DNA from: an uncultured Prevotellaceae bacterium
GTDB taxonomy: Bacteria; Bacteroidota; Bacteroidia; Bacteroidales; Bacteroidaceae
NCBI GenBank assembly: GCA_900318115.1
Contig: ONJJ01000007.1
Span: forward strand, 1 to 64,000
Length of the DNA: 64,000 nucleotides
Direction: 5' to 3'
Position numbers and translations under genes: made by a program. Of the stretch, positions 1 through 7,560 are shown piece after piece. Each line of letters begins with the position of its first letter. The first letter of the stretch is position 1. The notes under the pieces were generated by a model, which searched no databases, was not told the origin of the DNA, and worked only from the letters and a program-made list of their open reading frames with translations.

Positions 1-156
1 TTCTCGCTTGGCAGCGTGGTACTCAAAGTTCTCGCTGAGGTCGCCTTTGTCGCGCGCCTCGGAAATGGCGTCCTTCACCCGCTGCAGCTCCACGGTCTCC
101 AGTTCATGCAATTCAGCCACGAGTTTGTCGTAGCATTCCTTAGAAAGGTATTCCAT
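1..156 (-). CDS. greA: Transcription elongation factor GreA, N-terminal part (runs off the window)
   Basis: Only the first 52 codons are present; the 3' end lies outside the window. The protein starts MEYLSKECYDKLVAELHELE and continues through an EARDKGDLSENFEYHAAK-like segment, the hallmark of the GreA/GreB N-terminal coiled coil that enters the RNA polymerase secondary channel and stimulates transcript cleavage in backtracked complexes. The ATG at 156-154 lies 13 bp after the korB stop, so greA may be co-transcribed with the kor genes. GreB is the alternative, but GreA is the usual form in Bacteroidales. Confidence 0.9.
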   Translation of the reverse strand, partial: MEYLSKECYDKLVAELHELETVELQRVKDAISEARDKGDLSENFEYHAAKRE

Positions 157-169
157 GGAGAAGACAGGT

Positions 170-1171
170 TTACTTCACCTCCCAGATGTCGTTGGTCTCC
201 AGCAGCTCGGCGAAGTTGTGGTACTTCTTCTGTGCACTGACCTCTGCAATCTGCGCCTCCACGGCTTCGTCGTAGGTGGGTGCTGGCACGTCGCGGATGA
301 CGCCGAGTGCGATGGGGAATCCATCACCATCACCCATGAGGGCGAGCTTCAGCTGCAGCGTGTTGTCCTCACAGTGTGCATCGTGGACGAGGATGTCGTC
401 GAGGGTGTAGCCGTCTTTGCCGATTTCCACGACCTTGAGTCCGAAGCCCTGCTGCACGAGACCGAATTCATTGTTCTCGCCAAAGACGAGTCGCTCGCCA
501 TGGCGCACGTAGATGGCGTTCTTCTTGCGGCCTGCGGGGGTATATACGCTCTCGTGGGTGCCGTTGTTGAAGATGACGCAGTTCTGCAGGATCTCCGTCA
601 CGCTGGCTCCCTTGTGGGCGTGGGCGGCCTTCAGCACCTCGATGGTGCCGGGGGCGTCGGTGGCCACGGCGCGGGCGAAGAAGTGGCCGCGGGCGCCGAA
701 GCAGAGCTCGGCCGGGCGGAAGGGATCCTCCACGGTGCCGTAGGGGCTGGACTTCGACACGAAGCCGCGCGGCGAGGTGGGGGAGTACTGTCCCTTGGTG
801 AGGCCGTAGATGCGGTTGTTCAGCAGGATCATGTTCAGGTCGATGTTGCGGCGGTTGGCGTGGATGAAGTGGTTGCCGCCGATGGCCAGGCCGTCGCCGT
901 CGCCGCTGACCTGCCAGACGTCGAGCCGCGGGTTGGTGACCTTGCAGCCGGTGGCGATGGCTGCTGCGCGGCCGTGGATGGTGTTCATGCCGTAGGTGGC
1001 CATGTAGTGGGGCAGTCGGCTGCTGCATCCGATGCCGCTGATGACTGCGATGTTCTCAGGGGCTGTGCCTATTTCTGCCAACGCCTTGTGGAAGTTGGCC
1101 AGGAAGAAGTGGTCGCCGCATCCGGGACACCAGCGGGGTTGGCCCTTCTTATAATCTGAAGCTGTAAACAT
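170..1171 (-). CDS. korB: 2-oxoacid (2-oxoglutarate):ferredoxin oxidoreductase, beta subunit
   Basis: The 333-residue protein carries the thiamine diphosphate-binding half of the enzyme that oxidatively decarboxylates 2-oxoglutarate to succinyl-CoA and reduces ferredoxin. Visible features are CPGCGD (residues 15-20), SGIGCSS (about 45-51) and the diphosphate/Mg motif GDGDGLAIGGNH (about 90-101) followed by NN. Cys15, Cys18, Cys49 and a Cys near 198 could bind a [4Fe-4S] cluster. Length is normal. Its partner korA is the next kor gene upstream, but the two are separated by about 590 bp holding another gene. Substrate choice (2-oxoglutarate rather than another 2-oxoacid) is by family resemblance. 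Confidence 0.9.
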   Translation of the reverse strand: MFTASDYKKGQPRWCPGCGDHFFLANFHKALAEIGTAPENIAVISGIGCSSRLPHYMATYGMNTIHGRAAAIATGCKVTNPRLDVWQVSGDGDGLAIGGNHFIHANRRNIDLNMILLNNRIYGLTKGQYSPTSPRGFVSKSSPYGTVEDPFRPAELCFGARGHFFARAVATDAPGTIEVLKAAHAHKGASVTEILQNCVIFNNGTHESVYTPAGRKKNAIYVRHGERLVFGENNEFGLVQQGFGLKVVEIGKDGYTLDDILVHDAHCEDNTLQLKLALMGDGDGFPIALGVIRDVPAPTYDEAVEAQIAEVSAQKKYHNFAELLETNDIWEVK

Positions 1172-1193
1172 TGTCTTTTCTTTTTTTTAGAAC

Positions 1194-1262
1194 AACGAAT
1201 TAGGCGAATTTAACGAATTTATCGTAGGGGGGTGATTCCTTCAACGGATTTGACGAATTATA
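1194..1262. repeat. AACGAATT-type repeats, left side of the GxxExxY gene
   Basis: AACGAATTAGGCGAATT (1194-1210) recurs inverted with one change at 1723-1739. A second motif, CAACGGATTTGACGAATT near 1244-1261, resembles the inverted CAACGAATTGAACGGATT at about 1684-1701. The unit resembles the repeats at 29674-29808. Confidence 0.6.
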
Positions 1263-1296
1263 GCGAGGAGCTTACGAGTGACATATCTCTATGGGG

Positions 1297-1677
1297 CTAT
1301 AGGTCGAAATTCGGGAAACGCTCATATTGCAGGGATTTAGCCCGAAAGTTGAGGAGGAGTCCCAACTCCAAGCCTGCAATTTTTGTGTAATTAATGGTCT
1401 GGGAACGGTGGATGTCATCCAGCTCTTTAACCGCTTTTATTTCCACAACGATGCGATTATAGCAGATGAAGTCTGGGATAAACTCAGCTTTCAACTCTAT
1501 TTGATGATAGATAGCATGGAGAGGAACCTCGCGCTCGTAGGGAATGCCGCGTTCCTGGAACTCTATTTCCAGAGCAGCCTGATATACCTTCTCTGTGAAG
1601 CCCGAACCCAATTCCCTATGAACGGCCATTGCCGCACCGAGAATCTGATAGGTTTCGTCCTTGCATATTAAATCCAT
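1297..1677 (-). CDS. GxxExxY family protein (PD-(D/E)XK-like fold), lodged between korB and korA
   Basis: This 126-residue protein contains the family signature GFTEKVY (residues 26-32) and the nuclease-like core residues FIPDFICYNRIVVEIKAVKEL, in which D, E and K match the D...ExK pattern of PD-(D/E)XK enzymes. The family is widespread in Bacteroidota and its function is not established. Length is typical. It interrupts the kor pair and both sides of it carry AACGAATTAG-type repeats (1194-1210 and, inverted, 1723-1739), suggesting it arrived as a small mobile or repeat-associated cassette. It is transcribed in the same direction as the kor genes. Confidence 0.8.
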   Translation of the reverse strand: MDLICKDETYQILGAAMAVHRELGSGFTEKVYQAALEIEFQERGIPYEREVPLHAIYHQIELKAEFIPDFICYNRIVVEIKAVKELDDIHRSQTINYTKIAGLELGLLLNFRAKSLQYERFPNFDL

Positions 1678-1683
1678 GTTCTA

Positions 1684-1739
1684 AATCCGTTCAATTCGTT
1701 GCAATTGCAGGCCTGCAGCTTTGATTCGTCTAATTCGTT
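1684..1739. repeat. AACGAATT-type repeats, right side of the GxxExxY gene (inverted)
   Basis: Inverted counterparts of the repeats at 1194-1262. Together they bracket the GxxExxY gene. No target-site duplication was identified by eye. Confidence 0.55.
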
Positions 1740-1760
1740 TAATCAGTTGTTTTATATTAC

Positions 1761-3605
1761 TTATTTTAGTTGTGTCAAGAGGTAGTTGGTTAGTTCGCTG
1801 ACCACGAATGGCTGGCCTTTGACTTGGTTGAACTGGGCGGGGACGAAGTTGTCGACCTTCATGCGGAGGTATGCGGCCAGCTGACCCATGTTCTGTTCGG
1901 CCACTACAACGCGCGGGTAGCGCTTCAGCACCTCTGCCGTGTTCGCAGGCAGCGGATTGAGGTAGCGGAACTGGGCGAGGGCGACCTTGTGGCCGGCTGC
2001 GCGCAGCTCATCCATGGCAGCGTGCAGGTGTCCGTAGGTGCTGCCGAAGCCCACGATGAGGAGGTCGGCATCGTCGACGTCGCCCTCCACTTCGAGGTCG
2101 GGTACGGGTATGCGGGCCACCTTCTCGGCGCGCAGACGTGTCATGAGGTCGTGGTTCTCGGGATTGGTGCTGATGGCTCCCGTCTTGTTGTCCTTTTCCA
2201 GTCCTCCAAGGATGTGGGTGAAGCCCTCGCGGCCGGGCACGGCCCAGTAGCGTGTTCCGTTCTCGGCACGCATATAGGGTGTCCAGCTGCCGCGCAGCTC
2301 CTCGGGTACATAGGGAGGACAAATGGCAGGCATCTTGTCCAGGTCGGGCAACTTGAAGGCGCCGCTGCCGTTAGCAATGAATGCATCGGTCAGCAGCACC
2401 ACGGGCGTCATGTGCTCCAATGCCATCTTGGCGGCATCGTAGGCGGCCTGGAAGCAGTCCGTGGGGGAGAGGGCGGCCAGCACGGGCATCGGGCTCTCGC
2501 CGTTGCGGCCGAAGAGCACCTGAAGCAGGTCGGTCTGCTCAGACTTCGTGGGCAGACCCGTGGCGGGACCGCCGCGCTGTACGTCGAGGACCACCAGCGG
2601 CAGCTCCATGATGACGGCCAGGTTCATGGCCTCGCTCTTCAGACAGATGCCAGGGCCGGAGGTGGAAGTGACGGCCAGTGCACCGGCAAAGCTGGCACCC
2701 ACGGCAGAGGCAGCGCCGGAGATCTCATCCTCGCACTGCACGGTCTTCACACCTAATGACTTGTGCTTCGACAGTTCGTGGAGCACATCGGTGGCGGGAG
2801 TGATGGGATAGCTGCCGAGGTAGAGCTGCAGGCCAGCCTTCTCGGCGGCGGCGATGAAGCCGTAGGCCGTGGCCTTGTTGCCCGTGATGTCCATGTAGCG
2901 GCCGGGCTGCTTCTCGCGGCTATCGATGCGATAGACATTCATGGCCGACGAATGTGTGTTGTGGCCATAGTCGTAGCCAGCCTGAATGACCTTGATGTTG
3001 GCCTCGGCGACGGCGGGCTTCTTGGCGAACTTTTCGCGCAGGAAGTTGAAGGCCACGTCGAGGTCGCGGCTGAAGAGCCAGCATACCAGGCCGAGGGCAA
3101 ACATATTGCGGCACTTGAGCACGGACTTAACATCCATTCCCGTGTCGGCCAGGGCGTCCTTCACCATCGTGGTGAGGGGACAGGCGATGACGCGGTCGGG
3201 GTCCACGCCCATTTCTGCGATGTAGTCGTCGGTCTTGAACTCCGCCTTCTCGAGGTCCTTCTGCTGGAAGGAGTCCGTGTCGATGATGATGGTGGCATCG
3301 GGCTTGGCATAGCGCAGCTGCGTCTTGAAGGCGGCAGCGTTCATGGCCACGAGTACGTCGCAGAGATCGCCGGGGGTGTAAACCTTCGAAGCGCCGATGT
3401 GTACCTGGAAGCCCGAGACACCCGTCAGCGAGCCCTGCGGGGCGCGGATGTCGGCGGGATAGTCTGGGAAGGTGGAGATACTGTTGCCCACGGTAGCAGA
3501 GACCGTGGAGAAGATGTTGCCGGCGAGCTGCATGCCGTCGCCGCTGTCGCCGGAGAAGCGGACTACCACTTGCTCCAGCTCTTTGATTTCTAACTGTTCT
3601 GCCAT
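1761..3605 (-). CDS. korA: 2-oxoacid:ferredoxin oxidoreductase, fused gamma-alpha subunit
   Basis: The 614-residue protein has an N-terminal gamma-type domain (about 10-190, with RFSGDSGDGMQLAG) followed by the alpha-subunit pyrimidine-binding domain (about 230-600, with LGSYPITPATDVLHEL and TSTSGPGICLKSEAMNLA). This gamma-alpha fusion is the usual form in Bacteroidota, and it pairs with KorB to make succinyl-CoA and reduced ferredoxin in the cytoplasm. In most relatives the korB start follows korA directly; here the GxxExxY gene and repeats intervene. No clear promoter is visible in the 44 bp between it and the alpha-galactosidase gene upstream. Confidence 0.9.
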   Translation of the reverse strand: MAEQLEIKELEQVVVRFSGDSGDGMQLAGNIFSTVSATVGNSISTFPDYPADIRAPQGSLTGVSGFQVHIGASKVYTPGDLCDVLVAMNAAAFKTQLRYAKPDATIIIDTDSFQQKDLEKAEFKTDDYIAEMGVDPDRVIACPLTTMVKDALADTGMDVKSVLKCRNMFALGLVCWLFSRDLDVAFNFLREKFAKKPAVAEANIKVIQAGYDYGHNTHSSAMNVYRIDSREKQPGRYMDITGNKATAYGFIAAAEKAGLQLYLGSYPITPATDVLHELSKHKSLGVKTVQCEDEISGAASAVGASFAGALAVTSTSGPGICLKSEAMNLAVIMELPLVVLDVQRGGPATGLPTKSEQTDLLQVLFGRNGESPMPVLAALSPTDCFQAAYDAAKMALEHMTPVVLLTDAFIANGSGAFKLPDLDKMPAICPPYVPEELRGSWTPYMRAENGTRYWAVPGREGFTHILGGLEKDNKTGAISTNPENHDLMTRLRAEKVARIPVPDLEVEGDVDDADLLIVGFGSTYGHLHAAMDELRAAGHKVALAQFRYLNPLPANTAEVLKRYPRVVVAEQNMGQLAAYLRMKVDNFVPAQFNQVKGQPFVVSELTNYLLTQLK

Positions 3606-3649
3606 GTATGGTTTTTGAAGTTTGATGTTGAAAATCCGATGTGTATATA

Positions 3650-5419
3650 TCAGCGGAATAGCTGTTTCTTGCCTTCGGGGGTGATGTAGATGCCGTTGCG
3701 CGGGTGCAGCACGCGCTGTCCCTTCATATTATAATAGGTGTCGCCAGCCACCGGAGCCGTGGCTGCGGGCGCTGCCACGCCGTCCAGGTCGCCTGTGCGG
3801 CGCAGCTGGATGTAGTCGATGTTCGGAGCGAAAGCCTTGTCGTTGCCCAGCCGGATGGTGTTCTGTCCGGGTTGCAGGGTGATGTTCACAGAGACGCTGT
3901 TCCAGTGGTCGCCCCAGCTTCCGTTGTTGAGGCTCCTGAAGGTGCGCACGAGTTCCCCGTTCACGTAGCAGTCGAAGTTGCGGGACTCCGCGGAAGCGTA
4001 GTAGATGGCGAGGCGGTATTTGCCGCCCTCATAGCTGTAGATGTCGCGCCATATCATGTAGTTGTCAGGGTCATCGCCCAGCCAGGCGGCATAGCCTCCG
4101 CAGTCGGCTTTCTCGTGGGACTCATAGCGGGCCGTGGGCAATCCTGCAATCTCCTGATAGAGTGGCATCCAGGCTTCTTCGCCCTGATAGCGGGTGCGCT
4201 CCACGCGGGTGCCGGTGACGAAGAAAGCTGCCGAGCCGTGGGCGGGAATGGTGAGGGTTATACTGCCGTCGATGGTGGTGTCCTCGCCCGTCAGACAGTT
4301 GTGCATCAGGGCCGTGCCTTCCATGTCTATGGAGGAGAGTTGGAACTTCGTGGACGCTTCCTTGTCGCCCAGGTTCATGATGACCACGGCGCGCTTGGGG
4401 CCGCGCAGCTTCTCTACATCCTTGGCTACCGTGTAAACGTCGCCTTTTCGGGCCACCACGGGAGCGCCAAGCCCCAACGTGTCCTGATTCATGGCGATGA
4501 GGTCGGCATTCTTCAGCAGCTCCAGCGAGGCCTTGGGAATCTTGGTCAGGTCACAACCGATGAGCAGCGGCGAGCTGCAGATGCACCAGTAGGCCATGTG
4601 CGTCACTTCCTCGTCGTGAGTGAGGGTGCGACCGATTTCCAGCATATCCATGTCGTTGTAATGACCGCGACTGGTGTAGGCTTGGATATTCAGGTTCTCT
4701 AGAATGATGCTCTTCACGGACTCCCAGGCACAATAGATATCGCCTGTGGTGCGCCACGAGTCGCAAATGCCGTTGACCCATGTTCCAGGGTATGCCCAGC
4801 GACAGATGTTGAAGACGATGGGCTTGCCCAGCTCCTGGGCACTGCGGTTGATGGCTTGGCTGATGCGGGTGTACTGCACACTGTCCACCAGATTCAGGTG
4901 CGCGCCTCCGCAGTAGTCCACCTTGATGAAATCGAAGTTCCAGTCGTTGAAGTACAGCTGGCAGTCTTCCTCCTCATGGCCGTAGAACCCTACGCCGAGC
5001 CCATAGGCTCGCGTGTTGCCCGAGCCGCAGGTGTTGTCGCCGGCGTCGGAATAGATACCCGCCAGCAGCCCTTTCCGGTGGATGTAGTTGGTGAGACTTC
5101 TCATTCCGCTGGGGAAGAGCTGGTTGTTCAGGCGCAACTTGCCGCTGGAGGCGCGGCCGTTCCAGAAACCGTCGTCGATGTTGATGTATTTGTAACCTGC
5201 TTTGGACAGCCCTGTTGACACCATGGCGTTGGCCTGACTCTTGATCAGACTCTCGCTGATGTTCAGCCCAAAGGTGTTCCACGAACTCCAGCCCATCGTG
5301 GGCGTGCGGTCGTAGTCATTAACATAGGCATCGGGCTCTTGTGCCCAAAGCGCCGTGCCAAACACTGTTGCTAATGCAAGGAGCATCAGGCGGTGGTTCT
5401 TCAGAAGAAAAGCGTTCAT
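3650..5419 (-). CDS. Exported alpha-galactosidase, GH27, with C-terminal carbohydrate-binding module
   Basis: The ATG at 5419 (MNAFLLKNHR) is chosen because it precedes a signal peptide ending near ALWAQ and follows a TAACTTTG -7 box at 5466-5459. The GH27 barrel shows TPTMGWSSWNTF (about 39-50), nucleophile Asp168 in KVDYCGG and probable acid/base Asp227 in WRTTGDI. Residues about 440-560 look like a CBM6/35-type beta-sandwich (YMIWRDI, FDCYVNGE). The C-terminus YYNMKGQRV ... GIYITPEGKK is the tail shared by several exported proteins here and resembles a type IX sorting signal. The expected role is removal of terminal alpha-galactose from plant or host glycans; the substrate is inferred. Confidence 0.88.
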   Translation of the reverse strand: MNAFLLKNHRLMLLALATVFGTALWAQEPDAYVNDYDRTPTMGWSSWNTFGLNISESLIKSQANAMVSTGLSKAGYKYINIDDGFWNGRASSGKLRLNNQLFPSGMRSLTNYIHRKGLLAGIYSDAGDNTCGSGNTRAYGLGVGFYGHEEEDCQLYFNDWNFDFIKVDYCGGAHLNLVDSVQYTRISQAINRSAQELGKPIVFNICRWAYPGTWVNGICDSWRTTGDIYCAWESVKSIILENLNIQAYTSRGHYNDMDMLEIGRTLTHDEEVTHMAYWCICSSPLLIGCDLTKIPKASLELLKNADLIAMNQDTLGLGAPVVARKGDVYTVAKDVEKLRGPKRAVVIMNLGDKEASTKFQLSSIDMEGTALMHNCLTGEDTTIDGSITLTIPAHGSAAFFVTGTRVERTRYQGEEAWMPLYQEIAGLPTARYESHEKADCGGYAAWLGDDPDNYMIWRDIYSYEGGKYRLAIYYASAESRNFDCYVNGELVRTFRSLNNGSWGDHWNSVSVNITLQPGQNTIRLGNDKAFAPNIDYIQLRRTGDLDGVAAPAATAPVAGDTYYNMKGQRVLHPRNGIYITPEGKKQLFR

Positions 5420-5458
5420 AGTAGTATGATTTGATTCATGAAGAATCGATTTTGGCCG

Positions 5459-5466
5459 CAAAGTTA
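5459..5466 (-). promoter_or_regulatory. -7 box of the GH27 gene
   Basis: TAACTTTG on the minus strand fits TAnnTTTG and lies about 40 bp before the start codon at 5419. No clear TTTG -33 box was found. Confidence 0.55.
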
Positions 5467-5530
5467 CTTAAAAATCCCCAAGGGGCTTCACAAAAGACCC
5501 TCTTTTTTCGTTCTCTTGATGGAAAATGAC

Positions 5531-5538
5531 TATCTTTG
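5531..5538 (+). promoter_or_regulatory. -7 box of the flavodiiron gene
   Basis: TATCTTTG followed by GCGCC. It overlaps an upstream in-frame ATG at 5526, so the downstream ATG at 5571 is the more likely start. Confidence 0.6.
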
Positions 5539-5570
5539 CGCCGCAAATCAAGAAAAATGCTTCAGAAAAC

Positions 5571-6740
5571 ATGATTAAAGACATCACGACTGATATCCGC
5601 TACATCGGAGTCGATGACCCCGATCAGCATCTCTTTGAGAGCCAGTACGTCACTCCCGACGGCATGTGCTATAACTCCTATCTTATCCTCGACGACAAGG
5701 TGGCCATCATGGACACCAGCGACAGCCGGACCATGGCGCAGTGGAAACAGAACCTGCAGCAGGCACTCGACGGCCGCCAGCCCGACTACCTCATCGTGCA
5801 CCACCTCGAACCCGACCACGCCAGCGGCATCGCAGAAGTCTGCGCCCTCTATCCCCAGCTGCAGGTTATCTGTTCCGCCAAGGCTAAGCAGATGATGCCC
5901 CAGTACTTCGAGGACAGCGAGCTGGATGCGCGCGTGATTGCCGTCAAGGAAGGCGACGCGCTCCCCCTCGGGCGCCACGCTCTCCACTTTATCATGGCAC
6001 CCATGGTCCACTGGCCGGAGGTGATGGTGACCTACGACGATGCCGACTGCGTGCTCTTCTCCGCCGACGGATTCGGCAAGTTCGGCGTCTATGATGCCGA
6101 CGCCGATGACTGGGCCTGCGAGGCACGCCGCTACTACTTTAATATATGTGGCAAGTATGGCACTCCTGTCTCCACCCTCCTGAAGAAAGCCGCCGCCATC
6201 GATATCCGGCAGATACTCCCTCTTCACGGTCCCGTCCTCGCCGGCGAGCAGCTGGCCGAGGCCCTGCGCCTCTACACCATCTGGTCGGCCTACGATGTCG
6301 AGACCGAAGGCGTGTTCGTCGCCCATGCCAGCATCCACGGCAACACCGCCCGGGCAGCAGAGCGCCTCGTTGAGATCCTCAAGCAGAAAGGATGCCCCAA
6401 GGTGGCCGTCAGCGACCTCTGTCGCGACGACCTGGGCGAGGCCATCGAAGACGCCTTCCGCTACGGCCGCATGATCTGCCTCGCCAGCAGCTACGATGCC
6501 GGTGTCTTCCCGCCCATGTACGACTTCCTCCATCACCTGGAAATCAAAGCCTACCAGCGCCGCCGCGTAGGTCTGGTCGAGAACGGCTCCTGGGCTCCCA
6601 GCGCCGCCAAGACCATGCGTCCCCTGCTCGAAGGAATGAAGCAGGTGGAGATCGTGGAACCCGTCGTCACCCTCCGCGGACGTCTTAAGGAAACCGACAT
6701 CCCTCAGCTCGAAGCCCTGGCCGATGCCATCCTCGCCTGA
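5571..6740 (+). CDS. Flavodiiron protein (FprA-type, oxygen/NO reductase)
   Basis: The protein (389 residues from the ATG at 5571, [13 protein letters not shown]) has a metallo-beta-lactamase-like diiron domain and then a flavodoxin domain. All expected diiron ligands are visible: H78-x-E80-x-D82-H83 (HLEPDH), H147 (MVHWPE), D166 (SADGFG) and H219 (LPLHGP). The FMN domain begins near residue 247 with [17 protein letters not shown]. The family reduces O2 to water, or NO to N2O, with electrons from rubredoxin, protecting anaerobes. The rubredoxin gene lies 85 bp downstream on the same strand, which supports a rubredoxin:oxygen oxidoreductase pair. The protein is cytoplasmic. Confidence 0.92.
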   Translation: MIKDITTDIRYIGVDDPDQHLFESQYVTPDGMCYNSYLILDDKVAIMDTSDSRTMAQWKQNLQQALDGRQPDYLIVHHLEPDHASGIAEVCALYPQLQVICSAKAKQMMPQYFEDSELDARVIAVKEGDALPLGRHALHFIMAPMVHWPEVMVTYDDADCVLFSADGFGKFGVYDADADDWACEARRYYFNICGKYGTPVSTLLKKAAAIDIRQILPLHGPVLAGEQLAEALRLYTIWSAYDVETEGVFVAHASIHGNTARAAERLVEILKQKGCPKVAVSDLCRDDLGEAIEDAFRYGRMICLASSYDAGVFPPMYDFLHHLEIKAYQRRRVGLVENGSWAPSAAKTMRPLLEGMKQVEIVEPVVTLRGRLKETDIPQLEALADAILA

Positions 6741-6825
6741 GAAAGAATACCCCTTTTCCAAGAAACAACAATCCCCGCGGCCTGCGCCGCATAGTATTCA
6801 CCTTTTTAATATTAAACTGACAACT

Positions 6826-6987
6826 ATGAAGAAGTATGTTTGCGACCCCTGTGGTTACGTCTATGATCCCGAACTGGGTGATCCCGATAATGGCATCGCT
6901 CCCGGCACCGCTTTCGAAGACCTTCCCGAAGACTGGGTGTGCCCCATCTGTGGAGTAGGCAAGGAAGAATTCAGTGCTGAAGCTTGA
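6826..6987 (+). CDS. Rubredoxin
   Basis: This 53-residue protein binds one iron through two CxxC motifs, C6-x-x-C9 ([12 protein letters not shown]) and C39-x-x-C42 ([13 protein letters not shown]). Size and motif spacing are exactly those of a classical rubredoxin. It is the likely electron donor to the flavodiiron protein just upstream and probably shares its transcript. The ATG at 6826 starts MKKYVCDPC, and no upstream residues fit the family. Confidence 0.95.
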   Translation: MKKYVCDPCGYVYDPELGDPDNGIAPGTAFEDLPEDWVCPICGVGKEEFSAEA

Positions 6988-7035
6988 TCCTTCCTCCGGC
7001 AATACTGTCGGGTTCATAACCTAAACTAAGTAAGG

Positions 7036-7515
7036 TTGAAGGGAACAGCACCAAAGAAACCATTGACCTTCGAAGAAGCGCTCAATCGTATGGCGGCCTT
7101 CTGCAGCATCAGTGAGCATTGCGAGAGCGAGGTTCGCGAGCGGCTGCAGAAGGCCGGCGTGTCTCCGGACGAGGCCGACCGCATCGTTGATTACCTCTAC
7201 GACGAACAATACCTCGATGCGGCACGCTACTGCCGTGCCTTCGCGCGCGACCGCCTGCGCTTTGCCCATTGGGGACGCGTTAAAATTCAGCAAGCCTTGC
7301 GCCTGAAGGGATTGCCGGATGGGGACATTCGTCCGGCACTGGCAGAACTGCCCGCTGAGGAGTACCAATCCATCCTCCGCAGCATCCTCCAGCAAAAGCG
7401 TCGAAGCCTGCCAGACGATGAAGACGCCTACACCCTCAAGGGCAAACTCATCCGCTTTGCCACCGGGCGAGGCTTCACCATGGATGAAATCTCAGAGCAT
7501 CTCGATCATCTCTGA
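7036..7515 (+). CDS. recX: RecA regulator RecX
   Basis: The 159-residue protein has the RecX three-helix repeats: LNRMAAFCSISEHCESEVRERL, then IVDYLYDEQYLDAARYCRAFARDRL with the conserved YLDDxR-like segment, then a third repeat. RecX modulates RecA filaments. The start is taken as TTG at 7036, preceded by AAGTAAGG, because residues 8-18 (LTFEEALNRMA) match the family N-terminus; the first ATG (7090) would remove part of the first helix. It reads toward the GH2 gene on the other strand, ending 45 bp away. Confidence 0.85.
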   Translation: MKGTAPKKPLTFEEALNRMAAFCSISEHCESEVRERLQKAGVSPDEADRIVDYLYDEQYLDAARYCRAFARDRLRFAHWGRVKIQQALRLKGLPDGDIRPALAELPAEEYQSILRSILQQKRRSLPDDEDAYTLKGKLIRFATGRGFTMDEISEHLDHL

Positions 7516-7560
7516 TCGCAGCAGAGTCAAGTCTCGCTTGCCGGCGCAACTTAGAATCCT

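Noticed and set aside
5526-5570. Earlier ATG for the flavodiiron protein (5526)
   Set aside because: It lies upstream of and overlaps the -7 box at 5531-5538; the added residues do not match the family.
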